A stretch of DNA of 64,000 nt from Rhodamnia argentea. Its lineage: Eukaryota; Streptophyta; Magnoliopsida; Myrtales; Myrtaceae. Below the pieces are notes generated by a model. It was given only the letters and a program-made list of their open reading frames with translations. It ran no database searches and was not told the origin of the DNA. This document shows positions 1 to 12,318 of this stretch, in pieces. The stretch spans positions 702,501-766,500 of the forward strand of contig NC_063160.1 of NCBI RefSeq assembly GCF_020921035.1. Reading direction: 5' to 3'. Both the position numbers and the translations under genes were made by a program. Position 1 is the first letter of the stretch, and the number at the start of each line of letters is the position of its first letter.

Positions 1-3000
1 CTGTTGCCCTTTCAGGGTTTAAGCAACAAAGTCTCAAGTCCATCGCTTGCGGCGGAGCTCACACCCTCTTCTTAACAGGTTTCGCTGTCTCTACTCCATT
101 TTGATTTTTTGACTGTAAGAGCTTTGTGGGTTCACTGTTCCAATTTCCTTGGTCATCGAGTTTTAGTTTGTTGATGCTGTTTCGGTTTTAAAAAATTTTA
201 AGTCTAAGTTGTGTCTTGTTAGCGGCAAGTGCGTATTGAATGAGGAGCAATCCAGTAGATAAGCGTTAGTTCGAACCTTCAAGCTAAGATAGCTGAAACA
301 ATGACCCTGCTATGACCGCTGTAATTAATTGTACATCTGTTATAGTAGTGAAAGAGAGTTGGGTGAGAAAAGTATACAACCCGCGAATTTATGAAGATAA
401 GATGGCTATGCTTCGCAAAGTGCATTGACAAGATGGAGATAAATGGCGTCGTCTGTGAGCAAAAGTATCTTATTGGATCAGTGAGCTATTTTTCTGCACT
501 CAATTTCTTGTTTCTCATGGCAAACATAAAAGCTGTTCTTGTTGCAAGAAAAGGATCATGCAGCAATATTTTTGGAAAAGCAATCCCAAGAATCCTCTGT
601 AATTGTTGAAATTGCTTTGTCTAGAAAGAGGGTTATCCATGGTAATTGCAGTCATGGTGATTGTCTTGATTGGAGGTTTCATTTGCTTTTTGTGGTTCTT
701 GTGGTTTTTTAACACTCTTGCTACTTTTACATTACAAAAACCATAAAGATAGTTTTCCATGATAGAAGGTCCTTGTTCTCTGCTCTCTTGTTTCCCATAT
801 CATCCGAGACTTTGCAAATATAAAGCACTGTGGTTGTTTGGCACGGTCCAGATCAATTTACTTCAATTCCGGTGGTGTTACTGTGTTTCTTTGGAATGGC
901 ACATGGATAACTGATTTTGGAGTCCTGTCAATGCACATTATCTACGTGTTGAACATTTCAAATGGCAGGCAATAGTTTGTCTTATTAGGATCATGTTATT
1001 TCATGCACAGATCCTTTGTCTCTTTATTCCTTAAACTCCAAATTTAGGAGACTAAAAGTTAGTCATCTATAAATTCCTTGCAAAGTTTGTGGAAATCGTG
1101 TTGTTTCCAGTAGATGCTCATTAATGTCTCTTTAATGTAACAGAATCTGGGCGAGTTTATGCAACTGGTCTGAATGATCATGGACAGCTTGGAATTTCAG
1201 ATGATAAAATGTATACTACTGTATGATCCTCTTCACCTTGTTCCATAGTGCATATTTTGGTCCAAATATACTATTTCATAATACAAATCCGGCGCCATTT
1301 AGCATTTTTAAATTTTAGTTTTTTTACGCTACTTTATTCCTTAGATTCTTTTGGTCGACATTTGAGAGGAAATAGGACACTCTTCTCAAGCATGACTCTT
1401 TTGTCCTTGAAAGTTCTGGGTTGCAAGTTTTGTCTTCCTATCTATTGATGCATATCATAACCCCGTGCCTGTGTCTGCCTCGGTGTGTCTTATATGTCTT
1501 CATATTATTTGACTAGAAACCTTTTATTCCTGTTGATGGCTTGTCAATCCATAAGATATACTGTTACCTCGTGGCCTATTCTACCTTGCCCCATGCTACC
1601 TAGATGATGGGCATATGTTGATTTCAAACAAAAGTGCCGTGTCTTATTATTTACTGGGGCATGAACATGATCTTTATTCAGGCATTCCTTCTTGTAGGGT
1701 TCAAATTTAATCTTCACGCGGGGTGATGTTTCCCAGGTTTAGAGGTGGGGATAGGTTGTTGGTGGGTACCCTGGTCATGTTAAATATGATATAAATTTCA
1801 AGCTGAGCCTTGATGGATAGTCCATTTTTGTCTCAAATCCATCTTAAGGTGATATATTTCCTTTTGATTTGGCATGGATATACAAAATTCGTGCATAGCA
1901 ATATATGATTTTGTCACCATGTTAATTTCTTGAGAAGCAGAACTATTATGAAAGTGCATGGCATTTATGTCACTTGATTTTATTTGATAATCATCTTTTC
2001 TTTATAAATGTGGGTGCATCATAATTCTTTCTTTGGCAATAAGTGGATGAAACTTAAAGTATGGAGTAATCTTTGCCCAGAAGCGTTGCTATTTAATGTG
2101 TGAGATTTTTCAGGCTTTCTCAACTTCAGTTTTAGATTATCTTATGGGAGTTATCCTAAATGCACATAGTTGTGGTGTAAACTGTTAAGGTTCTTGCAGA
2201 TATCATGAATATGTTAATTCATTAGTACACCTTTTGATCCTCGCAGGAGCCTGTAGAAGTTTGTGGACTGCCCGAAGAAATTGTTGAAATATCTGCTGGC
2301 TACCATCACTCTTGTGCCATCACAGGTGAGGAGTTAGTCCTACTTTGATGTATATGAATCTGCATTTCATTTCTTTATACATTCCTTATTATCATCTATG
2401 TTTTGGGATGCTCTTGGAGCTCGGGAGGATTTAATTCTTCATCCACGTGATAAAGTAGAAGGCGTCAAGGCCATTTGACTTGCAAGCTGAAGATCCAACT
2501 TTTGGTTCCTATCTTGGGGAAGCAGTGATCCATCCTCTGTTTGCAGACTTAGAATTCCAAGATAGATCTTTCTCAGAAACATGATTCTGTTGGATTTTAC
2601 GGGTCTTTGAACTTTCACTTGGTAATAAAGGATTAGAACCAATCAATCAAGCATTTTTATTATGGATCTGATGAAAGGGAAGTTGATGGTTGAATTCGGT
2701 TTTTTAGAAGAAAGTAAGTAATCTTCGGGAGCAGAACTGCAATGGAGTTGTCTTGATATGGCTGGTCTGTGTTACGAGCGCTTTTGTGTACAATGTAGTA
2801 CATTCTTTGTTCAAGAAAAGAAGAGATAATGGGAAACTATTATTATGGTGCAATCATGTCTCTCTCTGGCACTTGTTACGTCAATATGAGGTGGCTAAAG
2901 GGGTATACATAACTCAGTCTCATCAGAATTCCAAGAAGATGCCCATTGGAGGAGGGCAAATGAAATATAGGATTGGGAGGCAAAATTGGTGGTATTGGAT

Positions 3001-6000
3001 GTTTTGGGCTTCTAATCTCCTAGCAGGAGCAATTTTTTGGCCCAAATTTTTGTGAACTGGTTTTACCACTGTTGCAATCTTTTATTGGACAAGCTAAGCT
3101 TGTCTTTCAGTCACCATCTGATTTGATGTCTCTCCTATCCAATCTTCCCTACATTGTTCTTTTTCCGGTGATATATGCGCTTTGTTTTTAATGTAGGATG
3201 CATTAGGTAAACTTTTCTCTTTTACGTCTGCAATTGGTTGTTGCCTCCTGTGGTGCGTTCTGAAGGCCAAGACAAGTCATTATTTATGACATTGATTGGT
3301 ACTATGTGGTTGTGTTCTACATCCTTGTGCAGCGTTTCAAGAGTTGGATTTTTGGCTAATGGCTTCAAATTCGAAGGGATGATTATTCTTGGTTGTATCT
3401 CGCCATATGAAGTCGAATTAGGAGGAAGATGTTTTTCCATGGGGAGTGCATTGCTGGGTCGATGTTTACTAGATTGGATTACATGTCTCTGTCATTATGG
3501 TGGGCATGATTTCTTCGGATCTGTTGGCTCGTTCTAAATACTTGCTTGCTACATGGAACTCTTCTGTTCATCAGGAAGATTGTCTTTCTTTGTTTTTTGT
3601 ATCAAGGAGGAGCTTAAATGATAAATGGCTCCCTTTTAGCAATGTATAGTATATCGTCATATATTTGGTTAAGCTTTGTGTCATTTTTAAGTGATGGACT
3701 TTTGAAGATGCTATTTGGAGGTTTTTGCATTTTTCTCTATCCTCTAAAATGGATCTATCTTGCTTTGTAGAATGTTTATCTGTCATGTCCTTAGAAATAT
3801 TTTCAGTGAAAATCACATTAAGTTTTAAATACTATTGAAACCCTTTCTCTGTGAGTTAGCTAATACTTTCTATGGTCTTCTGCAGTGGATGGAGAACTCT
3901 ACATGTGGGGGAATAACTCAAGCGGACAGCTTGGCCTCGGAAAAAGTAAGTTCCTGAATTAGAAAAAAGCTATTAAATAACTAATTCATATATTACTATG
4001 ATTGTGCGGGATTAATTATTCAACCAATGGATACTCGGTCTATTTTCTAAATTTCCATCTTGTAGTTCACAATGTAGAGAGGTCATAGATTGTGCACAAT
4101 TTATTGGTTTGTTATGAGGAGTAAGTGTAATGATAGTAATATCTATTGTTTGTTCTTAAGCTTCTTTGGCCATCTGTCCTGCTTGAAGCTTTGATAAGGA
4201 TGACATATTTATCAGACAAACAAGTTTCACAGTTTCAGGTTTTTTTGGCCTTATGTCCTTGTCTATAACTTGACGTTTACTTGTTGGTTGTAATTGGTGC
4301 AGAATTTTGCCTGGCACAGTTGATGTGAAAACTTTTACTCTTTTAATGCAACTGCTTATTGAAGCCACTTTTACCTGTAGTTTATCTTCTATTGACCTGT
4401 TGTGCAGCGGCTTCATGCACTCATTCTACATTCATAATCATACAATAGTATTTTTATCGGCGACAGAAGGAAGTAATCTGAGTAGTGAGGGGTTGTATGT
4501 CGTGTTCCTGGGTATTATTAAAATTAGGAAATTAGTTGTACAAAGATGTTACTCTTAGCTCCATTTTAATAGTTTTGGAGGATAACATCTGTGTTACTCA
4601 ATTGTGAAAATTTCTTTTTCAGCAGGCACCTCTTAACTAAACAAGCTTGTTTCCATTGATCATCTTGTTATGGTCAGATCATTAAGTCGCAACTTGATAC
4701 TTGTTGTGTTTGTCAAGTGACTATTAGATTAACACTTGCTCAAGCATCCTTTCTTTGAAACATATGCAGAATCTGCAAAAGTTGTCCCAGTACCAACTAA
4801 AGTGGAGTGCTTGACTGGAATGTTTGTAAAAAGGGCAGCTTTGGGCTCGGAGCATTCAATTGCTATCACAGGTAGGAATTTACCCTTGCTGAGAGTGTAT
4901 TCTCTCTCTCTCTCTCTCTCTCTCTCCCTACCCCATGTTAATGTCAGATGAAGGTGATGCTTTAAGCTGGGGAGATGGAGGATCTGGCAGACTTGGTCAT
5001 GGACATGAATCAAGCATTTTCGGGTTTCTAGGAAGCAGCAGGTTGGTGTCTATGGTCTTAGAGAAGCTTCCAGTCTTGGGCTTTTCATACTCTTCATCTA
5101 CTCTGACCCAAAAAAAAAACTTTTCAGATAGTGGGTGATCATTATTAGCAGTGCTTTGTGTTTTTTTTTTTTTTCCTCCAAGATAATTTTGGTTTGGCTA
5201 TGTAAAGGAGGGTTACTCCCCCTATCGTTTATGACCAGTGTTGATACCCATAACATCTTAATGTAGACATTGGGACAAGTCCAATATATGCAAAATGCAA
5301 TCTTGGGTTAATTTGCACCTTAGTTCTGTTACAAATGTGACTATCTTCATGTGCCTTTGAGAGATCCTATTACAGTTTAGTTGGGCGTAAAAGCATTGCT
5401 GACAATGGGAAGGGTACATACCTGTCTAATGATTTGTAATCTATTTAATCCATTAAGGTCCTTCAGAAGTTTTTTCATGGCTACTTGTGCCTCCTGCTGC
5501 CTTTTTTAAACCGCATTTATAAAGTGATACTGCATAATGTAGTTATTATCTTGTACCTGCCGCCCTAAGTGATACGTTTTATCAACTAATATGCTAGTTC
5601 GTATCTTTTTTTTTCTCAGCAGCCCTTCTAGATCAAAACATAAGGTTTTGCCGTCCATTGATCTGTTTTGTATCTTCTTGGCACCATCATAGCTTCTTAT
5701 TTATGCCCCCGATATCTCTGCTTTAATTGTTTAAACCACCTGAAATTGGTTTCCCTATGTATTTCCCCCTGGGCCATTGTGCATGATCCTAAGAAGGTAA
5801 GCACGTATTGTTATTGTCATAAGAAGTCAAATGACTTCTGATGGTTTCTCCATTGCAAAACCCTGCATGACTGTTCAAACATGCTATTCCTTTTCTCATT
5901 ATCTTTAACCTTATTTCTCGATGCAGTGAATACACACCAAGGCTCATCAAGAAGCTTGAGGGGCTGAAGGTAGTGTTCACCTGCAAGTGCTGCTTTCCCA

Positions 6001-9000
6001 GTTCATGTTATCATTTATAGGTTTATACACATTGTGGTTCTTGGCTTCATTTTTCTCATGTTTTAGGTTAAAAATATTGCTGCTGGGCTGCTGCATTCAG
6101 CTTGCATAGATGGTATTCCCCAGTCTTCAGGCTTTTCTTTTGTTTTATATGTGTGTGTGCATATCCAATCTGTGACATTTTGTTCTGTACTTTGAATATT
6201 AACTCAAGTAAATTCACAAGTTGTGCAGAGAATGGATCTGTGTTCTTATTTGGTGAGAAAGCTTTACAAAAACTGGTAACTGCTGCATTTCTCTCTTCAT
6301 TTGGCATAACAACCAGAGTATGGTTGAATTAGCAATTGCATGACTGTGATTTTATGTATCAGGGATTTGGAGGGGATAAAAATGCAACAACTCCTTCCAT
6401 GATTGATGAGCTACCGTACTCTGAAGAAGTTGCTTGTGGTGGCTATCACACATGCGTTATAACATGTAAACAGTATCTTTAATCATGTTTGATTTTTGCT
6501 ATTATTTATCATTTTCTTTAGAAGTTAAACGGCATCATCAACATAAGTCTTCTTAGTGGATCACTCTTAAAAGAATTCTAACATGAAACGGTCAACCAAA
6601 TTTCAACAAGTTCAATCAGAATCAAGGTTCAACCCCGAAAAAAATCAGAATAAGGTTCCAGGACATGAAGGGTAGTTAATAGAGATTGGATATAGGTATA
6701 AATCAGCTAAAGTTAGCAATGAAGATAGATTACTGATGAACACAAGTAGGAAAGGGAACAAGACATTTCCCTTCTAAAATTTCGGAACTACAAAGTAACA
6801 TGAGAAATCAATCCGGCTATCTATGGTTTAATCAATTATCTGTTACTGACAACTGCTGATTCTCACCATTCTGCTAAAATGGCATACCCTCACGCAGATA
6901 TCCATGGTCAACTTGTTCTACAGTAAAGTGATCGTGATTGGTGGGAAACAAATTGGACTGTACATTAGCAATTAACGGAAAAAAGTTGCAGAAGATGTTT
7001 CAAAATTTCTATAATTACTCAAAGGAAGACAAATTATTTGAATTCTGCCAGCTGTGTTGATCTTCTATATGGTTCCCCTTTCTGGATTTGTACCCTTTTG
7101 ATCAGTAACAAGCTGCTGAGGGTTATTATACTTTTACTCATAGTCTCAACAACCGGTATTTTGGAGGCTACTCTTTGGTCTTAATTAGATAGAGACTGCT
7201 CTTTTCATCCAATGTTTTGTCTTGTTTGAACTTAGTGCTGTATTTGCATGCTTATGTTGTAGGTGGTGGGGAGCTTTATACATGGGGCTCGAATGAAAAT
7301 GGCTGTCTGGGAAATGGGTACAAGCGACTTCCTGTTTGTTTTTAATTACCCTCTAAATAATGGACTTATTAAGATCAATATGCAGCATGAAACCTCCTCT
7401 CTTTTCCAGTGCTACTCTCAGTGTTCTTATTGGGATGATTTTGAACTTGTTATGGTCAGGTCAACAGATGTCTTCCATTTACCTGAGAGAGTCGAGGGTC
7501 CTTTTGTCAAATCTCCTGTTAGCAAGGTGGGCCATCACCTTATTCAGTAGACATTGAAAAAGTGTTCTATTGAAAGTCTCAGAGCAAGATGTGATAACCT
7601 TGCCACTTTTGTGCGTACAGGTATCCTGTGGTTGGAAGCATACAGCTGCTATCTCTGGTAAGAGATCATTCAACTCATGAAGTTAAACCTGGATGCAATC
7701 TGAACTTCCTAGTTATAATTTCTGTGCCAAAACCTTTTTAATTGTGAAGTTGAGAGCATTTAGACAAACCAATTGCTGCTTTGACTCAGTTGTTTTAGGA
7801 ACTCATATGGAACTGATGCTTCTAGCATTGTGGCTTGTATTTATGCAGATGGCAAAGTTTTCACCTGGGGTTGGGGAGGTTCTCATGGGACTTTTTCAGA
7901 AGATGGACATTCTTCTGGTGGACAGCTGGTATGTAAGAAGATCTCCCGTGGTTTGCATTGCTGATCACATTAAAATGATTGGGAAGAATGGGAACGAATG
8001 CATAACTTCGCCTTTGTTCAATTCGTAAGTTATGTGTTTATGCATTGGAGTGACATCAATTGCACTATAGTCATTGCAAAATTCCGGAACAAGTTTTCAA
8101 AGGAAATTCTAAAAAAGAACGAGAATATATTCATCATGGCCTCTTGATGCAACTAAGGGATTCCAAGAGATGGCCCCATATAACTCAGAGTCACATGGGT
8201 TCCCTTGCAATTGAAAAATTATGTGGTATGCTGAGAAATGGCGATCATCTCAAGGATACTCAGTGTTCTCCAATCGAAGAACAAGTGGCAAACTGTTTAC
8301 ATATATCAGCACATAATGTCAAAAATCATACCATTTCCTTCTTTTCCCATTGTTTGGGAGAAACTATAAGTCGCTGCCTCAGAGCTATAATTCGATGATG
8401 AATTTTTAACTAAAATAGATCCTACCCATATTTCATGGTAGTAATTATCATTTTATAAACTACTTATCCTTGCTTCATAAGTCCAGATATAAATTCTTTT
8501 CCCATGTTTGTAGTTTTTCTGGAGTCATGCTCCCTGTGAGGAGCGTTCTACTGGCAATTCTTTTATAAGCACCTTGTGATGAAGTTTGAAGTTTGTTCAT
8601 TGGAGATAGATTTATCCTAAGGGTTTATATGCTTCCTGGGGTGCCTGTGAATATCAGATCTAAGGTCGTCCATTGTTTCCTATGCCTGGCAGAATTGAGA
8701 TATTGTTTGCATTATTGTTTTAACAAATGATGTATTTTATTTTTAGTCGTCTCTTGTCCATCTTATATGTTATGGACTTAAGTGGAGAAGCATAAATAAC
8801 AGCTTAAACTCCTGTTCTGGTTTTTGTTGTAGCATAATCTAATAAGCCAGAGTGCGCAGTAGTCTCTGAACCACGATGCTCCATTCCCCATGAGATGAGA
8901 ATATCTTTCTTAACTGCTTTGTTTAGTTGGTTTGGCCCTAATGAGCACCATATTGGTGGTTTTCAAGCAGGTCATTTGCAATTGACCAAAAATAGAAAAT

Positions 9001-9253
9001 CTTCTACTTTCTTTCTTTCATGTTTTATTGTTGGGTACTCAAAAATTTCCTAATGGTCGTTTTATTTGAAGACTTTTACTCTTTTAAATGCTTTTGCACT
9101 GTGCATGATGTGTGCTTTGTGGCTTAGGGCCATGGGGATGATGTGGACTACATAAAACCGGCAATGGTCTACTTTGCCGAGCCTGTGAAAGCAGTACTTG
9201 TATCATGCGGGTTCAACCACACTGGGGCAATATTTGAGTTCGCCGAAGCTTAG
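1..9253 (+). CDS. RUG3: RCC1-repeat protein, RUG3-like (5' partial)
   Basis: Seven-bladed RCC1 beta-propeller protein. Exons I can join in frame: 1-78, 1144-1220, 2247-2325, 3886-3945, 4770-4871, 4948-5041, 5927-5969, 6067-6112, 6229-6275, 6363-6465, 7263-7317, 7460-7526, 7621-7657, 7849-7928 and 9128-9253 (stop TAG), giving about 364 residues. The first exon may continue upstream, and the start codon lies outside the window. RCC1 signatures recur, for example ACGGAHTLFL, SAGYHHSCAIT, VYATGLNDHGQLG, LYMWGNNSSGQLGLG, LYTWGSNENGCLGNG, VSCGWKHTAAIS and VSCGFNHTGAIFE. The segment FTWGWGGSHGTFSEDGHSSG resembles Arabidopsis RUG3, a mitochondrial RCC1 protein needed for nad2 splicing and complex I; that assignment is from memory of the family, and the mitochondrial presequence cannot be seen here. 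Exon 11 joins exon 10 through a Cys codon (T|GT). Other RCC1/UVR8-like proteins remain possible. Introns 2326-3885 and 7929-9127 hold no recognisable gene. Confidence 0.85.
4901..4926. repeat. (TC)13 microsatellite in an RUG3-like intron
   Basis: Uninterrupted TC dinucleotide run between exons 5 and 6. The 76-bp intron (4872-4947) is mostly this run, which probably serves as the polypyrimidine tract, so length changes could affect splicing. Confidence 0.95.
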
Positions 9254-10282
9254 GGCTTACGTGAGATCAAGTTTTGCCAACTCTTTGATCTCGATAATAA
9301 TGTCTATAGCATTATTTGACCACACAAGGAATAATAACACGCTTTTACTTCTCCGGCAATATACACAATGAGCAAGTAATTGAGGAGGTGGTTGTAGACA
9401 GGCTGACACAGGGACACATGCAGAAAAGATCCTTTGGAGGAACATACAGCTGTACAAATGCAGAAACAATCTTTGTAATGATTGACCTGTACCGGTATAT
9501 TATATTCTTTGATAAGTATACCTGCGAGTGATATAAGGCACAAAACTTGTACAGTAAATTTTGTATATGAACAAGCCTCCTCTTTTTTTGTGGCCTATCT
9601 TGCCTTTTAGTATGTTATTTATAGCATTCCATCTCTATTAAAGGTGCATTCGGTTTTCTGCTCTCCAGAAGCTCATTTGAGTTGGGGCTAAACTGTGGTT
9701 GCTCTTATTCAGGGTCAGCTCCAGAGAGTGAAACTCATTGCCTTGGTCTGTTGACATTGTCTCATGTGAAGATACCTGGAGCATTACTTCTCCATCAAAC
9801 CTTTGCCGCTGTCGTTATCATTAAGTTAGATTAACCGTGTCTTCACAAGTTAAATTCAAATTGATGTTGTGATGCTCCCCTACAACTAGAGAAAAGATTT
9901 GGTTTTTGATAACTTTCTTGAGTCCTCTTGCCTTGTCACCGTCGATTTAAACATTATCCCTATTTAAACATTTCCCAAGTTGTATAATGCTATGCGTACA
10001 TCGATAAGGTCTGCTCGAGCTCTGAGGTGCTTTGTAGATTGAATGGAGAAACCTTTGGTTAATTATCCTAGGCAAATCCCCCAGCAACCTTTTATTTGCA
10101 CTGTCTTCGAGGAAACGGTGGCATCCGCTGCCCATGAAAGGGGGAGGATCCATAGCTTCGTCGAAAAGGGAAAAGTTCTATATTCCATGCTGTTTTTCCA
10201 ACGTACTGGACCTTAGATATTCTCGGTTGGGGAAACTACTACTTTCAGTCCAAAGAGGGGAAACTAAACCAAAAACAAAATT
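9254..10282. other. Intergenic, 3' flank of the RUG3-like gene
   Basis: No coding region is supported. The first few hundred bases are probably the 3' UTR of the RUG3-like gene, since that gene ends at 9253 and no other promoter is evident. The remaining sequence is ordinary AT-rich DNA. Confidence 0.5.
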
Positions 10283-10757
10283 CATAATGACCAAAAAAAA
10301 AAACTTATTGCAATTGTGATAATTCAATTTTAAACCTTGTTTTTTCCATTCAGTCCTAAATTTTTTATATTTGTGCTAATTTAGTCTATCCGGCCGGTCT
10401 TGTTGTTGACAACAGCACCGATGTGGACAATTTTAATATTTTGTCGAATTTTTTTATTATTTTTCTTTCTTATCTTGTTTTCCTTTTTTTTTGTTCTCCT
10501 TCTTCCTCTAGTAGGTCGTCGATCCAGCAGTGTCCGGCTAGAGGAAGAAGGGGAAGGAAAAAAAGAAAAGAAAAAAAGGAAAGTAGAAGAAAGATAAATA
10601 AAAATTGAAAAAAATATATTAAAATATCATTAAAAAAATTTCAACATCGGTGTCGACCGGTCAAAGTTGACGGAGAGACTTAATTGGCACAAATATAAAA
10701 GGCGTGTAACTAAATTGGCACAATCATAATATGTTTAGGAATTTTTTGGTAACTTTC
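10283..10757. mobile_element. MULE-type MITE (imperfect long inverted ends)
   Basis: The two ends are imperfect inverted copies: a left arm with GACCAAAAA followed by TTGTGCTAATTTAGTCT, and a right arm with TTTTTTGGTAACTTTCC preceded by TAATTGGCACAAAT. The middle contains a short palindromic piece around CCTCTAGTAGGTCGTCG with poly-pyrimidine and poly-purine flanks. Wording and layout match the elements near 60.2 and 62.2 kb. I could not fix the exact ends or a target-site duplication. Confidence 0.6.
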
Positions 10758-12318
10758 CCATCTAAAGAGTCATTCAATCATGGATTCGCCTTCTCAATCT
10801 GTTTCTCGATCAAAACCCACAGTTTGCTTATGACTGGTTGATCATATTTCGCTACAAGTTTCAATCTTGATAAAGGTGTTTCATTTACCACCGGCACCAA
10901 GTCATTTATAATACAGCTTTCTTCACAATGATAAATGTTTGTCAAAGCATATATCCTGTTTGTATTTACTGTCGGCATGCAATCTACTCTAAGAGGACAA
11001 AACAGAAAATTGTAACCTTTCAAATCTGAGGAGTTGAAGATTAGCCCATAAAATTTGATTTTTGTTGCAGTCACTAGTTTTTCAGTTTGCGTAAGCGTTT
11101 AGTCAAGAAAAATTGAACATTCTCTTTCAGGTAATGTTTAATTAACGTGTAGACGGAAAACTACCAAGATGAATGAAAATTAAAGTTCTGGAGGGTTAAT
11201 CTGTAACTTTTCAAGGTTTGGGAGCTATTTTGCAACATGCCATAAGTTTGGGAGGGTACTTTGTGACTTATCAAAGTTCAAAGTTCATTATTGCCGCCAA
11301 ATTCCAGAGGGCTTCGGGCCATTATTCCTGAGTTCACTTAATATACCTAATGATCTCATTTGTTAACATGACAAAATAGGACTAGATATATTTTGTAGAT
11401 GAGGGCAGCAAAGTGAGCAATGTATATTCTTTAAAAGCCCATCCACATGTATTCAAGAACATTTGCCCTGGATTCAAGTTCACAACAATGATCAAGCATA
11501 AAGTACTCTTTGAAGTTGGACCAAAAAAAAAAAAAAAAAGTACTCTCTGAAGTACCAATGAAGCGTGTGGGCTTAGATTGCAATAGATTTTGTCTCTCTC
11601 CTCGTGGTCTTGAGTTTAAGCCTTGTTTGAGAGCACTTAAGAGTAAAATCCCGAACATAATACTAGACCGATGAGATCGTGGCCTAATTGAGAGGCGTGA
11701 AAGCCAATCCAAAAACCATCTTATACCTGAAGTGATTTGTCCGTTGGAGTCTCAATCTGAGCGTGGAGTAGTCAACAGGTCCCAAACTCTTGATGAGTTA
11801 TTGGCAATGTAGATGGGTTTTGTCCAGGAGACCTTCATATATGGAAAATCACTTGGCCCTACTAGGGGCAAAGGGGTGCCTCCTCGTAATGATTCTTCAG
11901 AAACTCTCCATGTGCATCTATCTTATCCATTTCACTGTACAGTTATCGAAATAATTCATTATCTTTTCAATCATCTCCACCCCCTCTCATTCTGAGTTCA
12001 GAGACCTAGTTCACGATCAAGTTTCAAGAGTCCAAATTGGAAGTCAAAAGAAAAAGAATTGAGAGTCGAGCTGAAACAAATATGTACGGAACACTCATCT
12101 GCATTCTGCAATCCCTCCTATACATCTCTCTTTCTCTCTCTGGCTTACAAAATTCCTCTTCATGAGGATAGACGACACTACAAAGTTATAAAGAGTTGAC
12201 ACTTGTATGGGAAGACCGGTTGCCCAGATTTACACGAGGAAAATAACGGGGCAAAGGTCAAAATACCTGCATCTATGTGGTTAACAAGGGAGAAATGACA
12301 GGAACAGAAAGGTGGGAG
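10758..12318. other. Intergenic between two convergent genes
   Basis: This contains the tail-to-tail space between the RUG3-like and DGK2-like genes. It includes a poly-A run at about 11521-11539. The part close to 12.3 kb is probably the DGK2 3' UTR. I see no gene or RNA here. Confidence 0.5.

Noticed and set aside
2439..3540. Several open frames of 65-100 codons inside an RUG3-like intron
   Set aside because: They overlap on both strands, have no family similarity and lie between two well-supported exons. They could be decayed transposon DNA, but nothing shows it.
8060..8398. A 112-codon plus-strand open frame in the last RUG3-like intron
   Set aside because: No recognisable domain, no start context and no second exon. 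Chance length in intronic DNA.
10400..10608. Two overlapping frames rich in Phe/Leu and Lys/Arg
   Set aside because: Low-complexity translation of poly-pyrimidine and poly-purine tracts inside a MITE.
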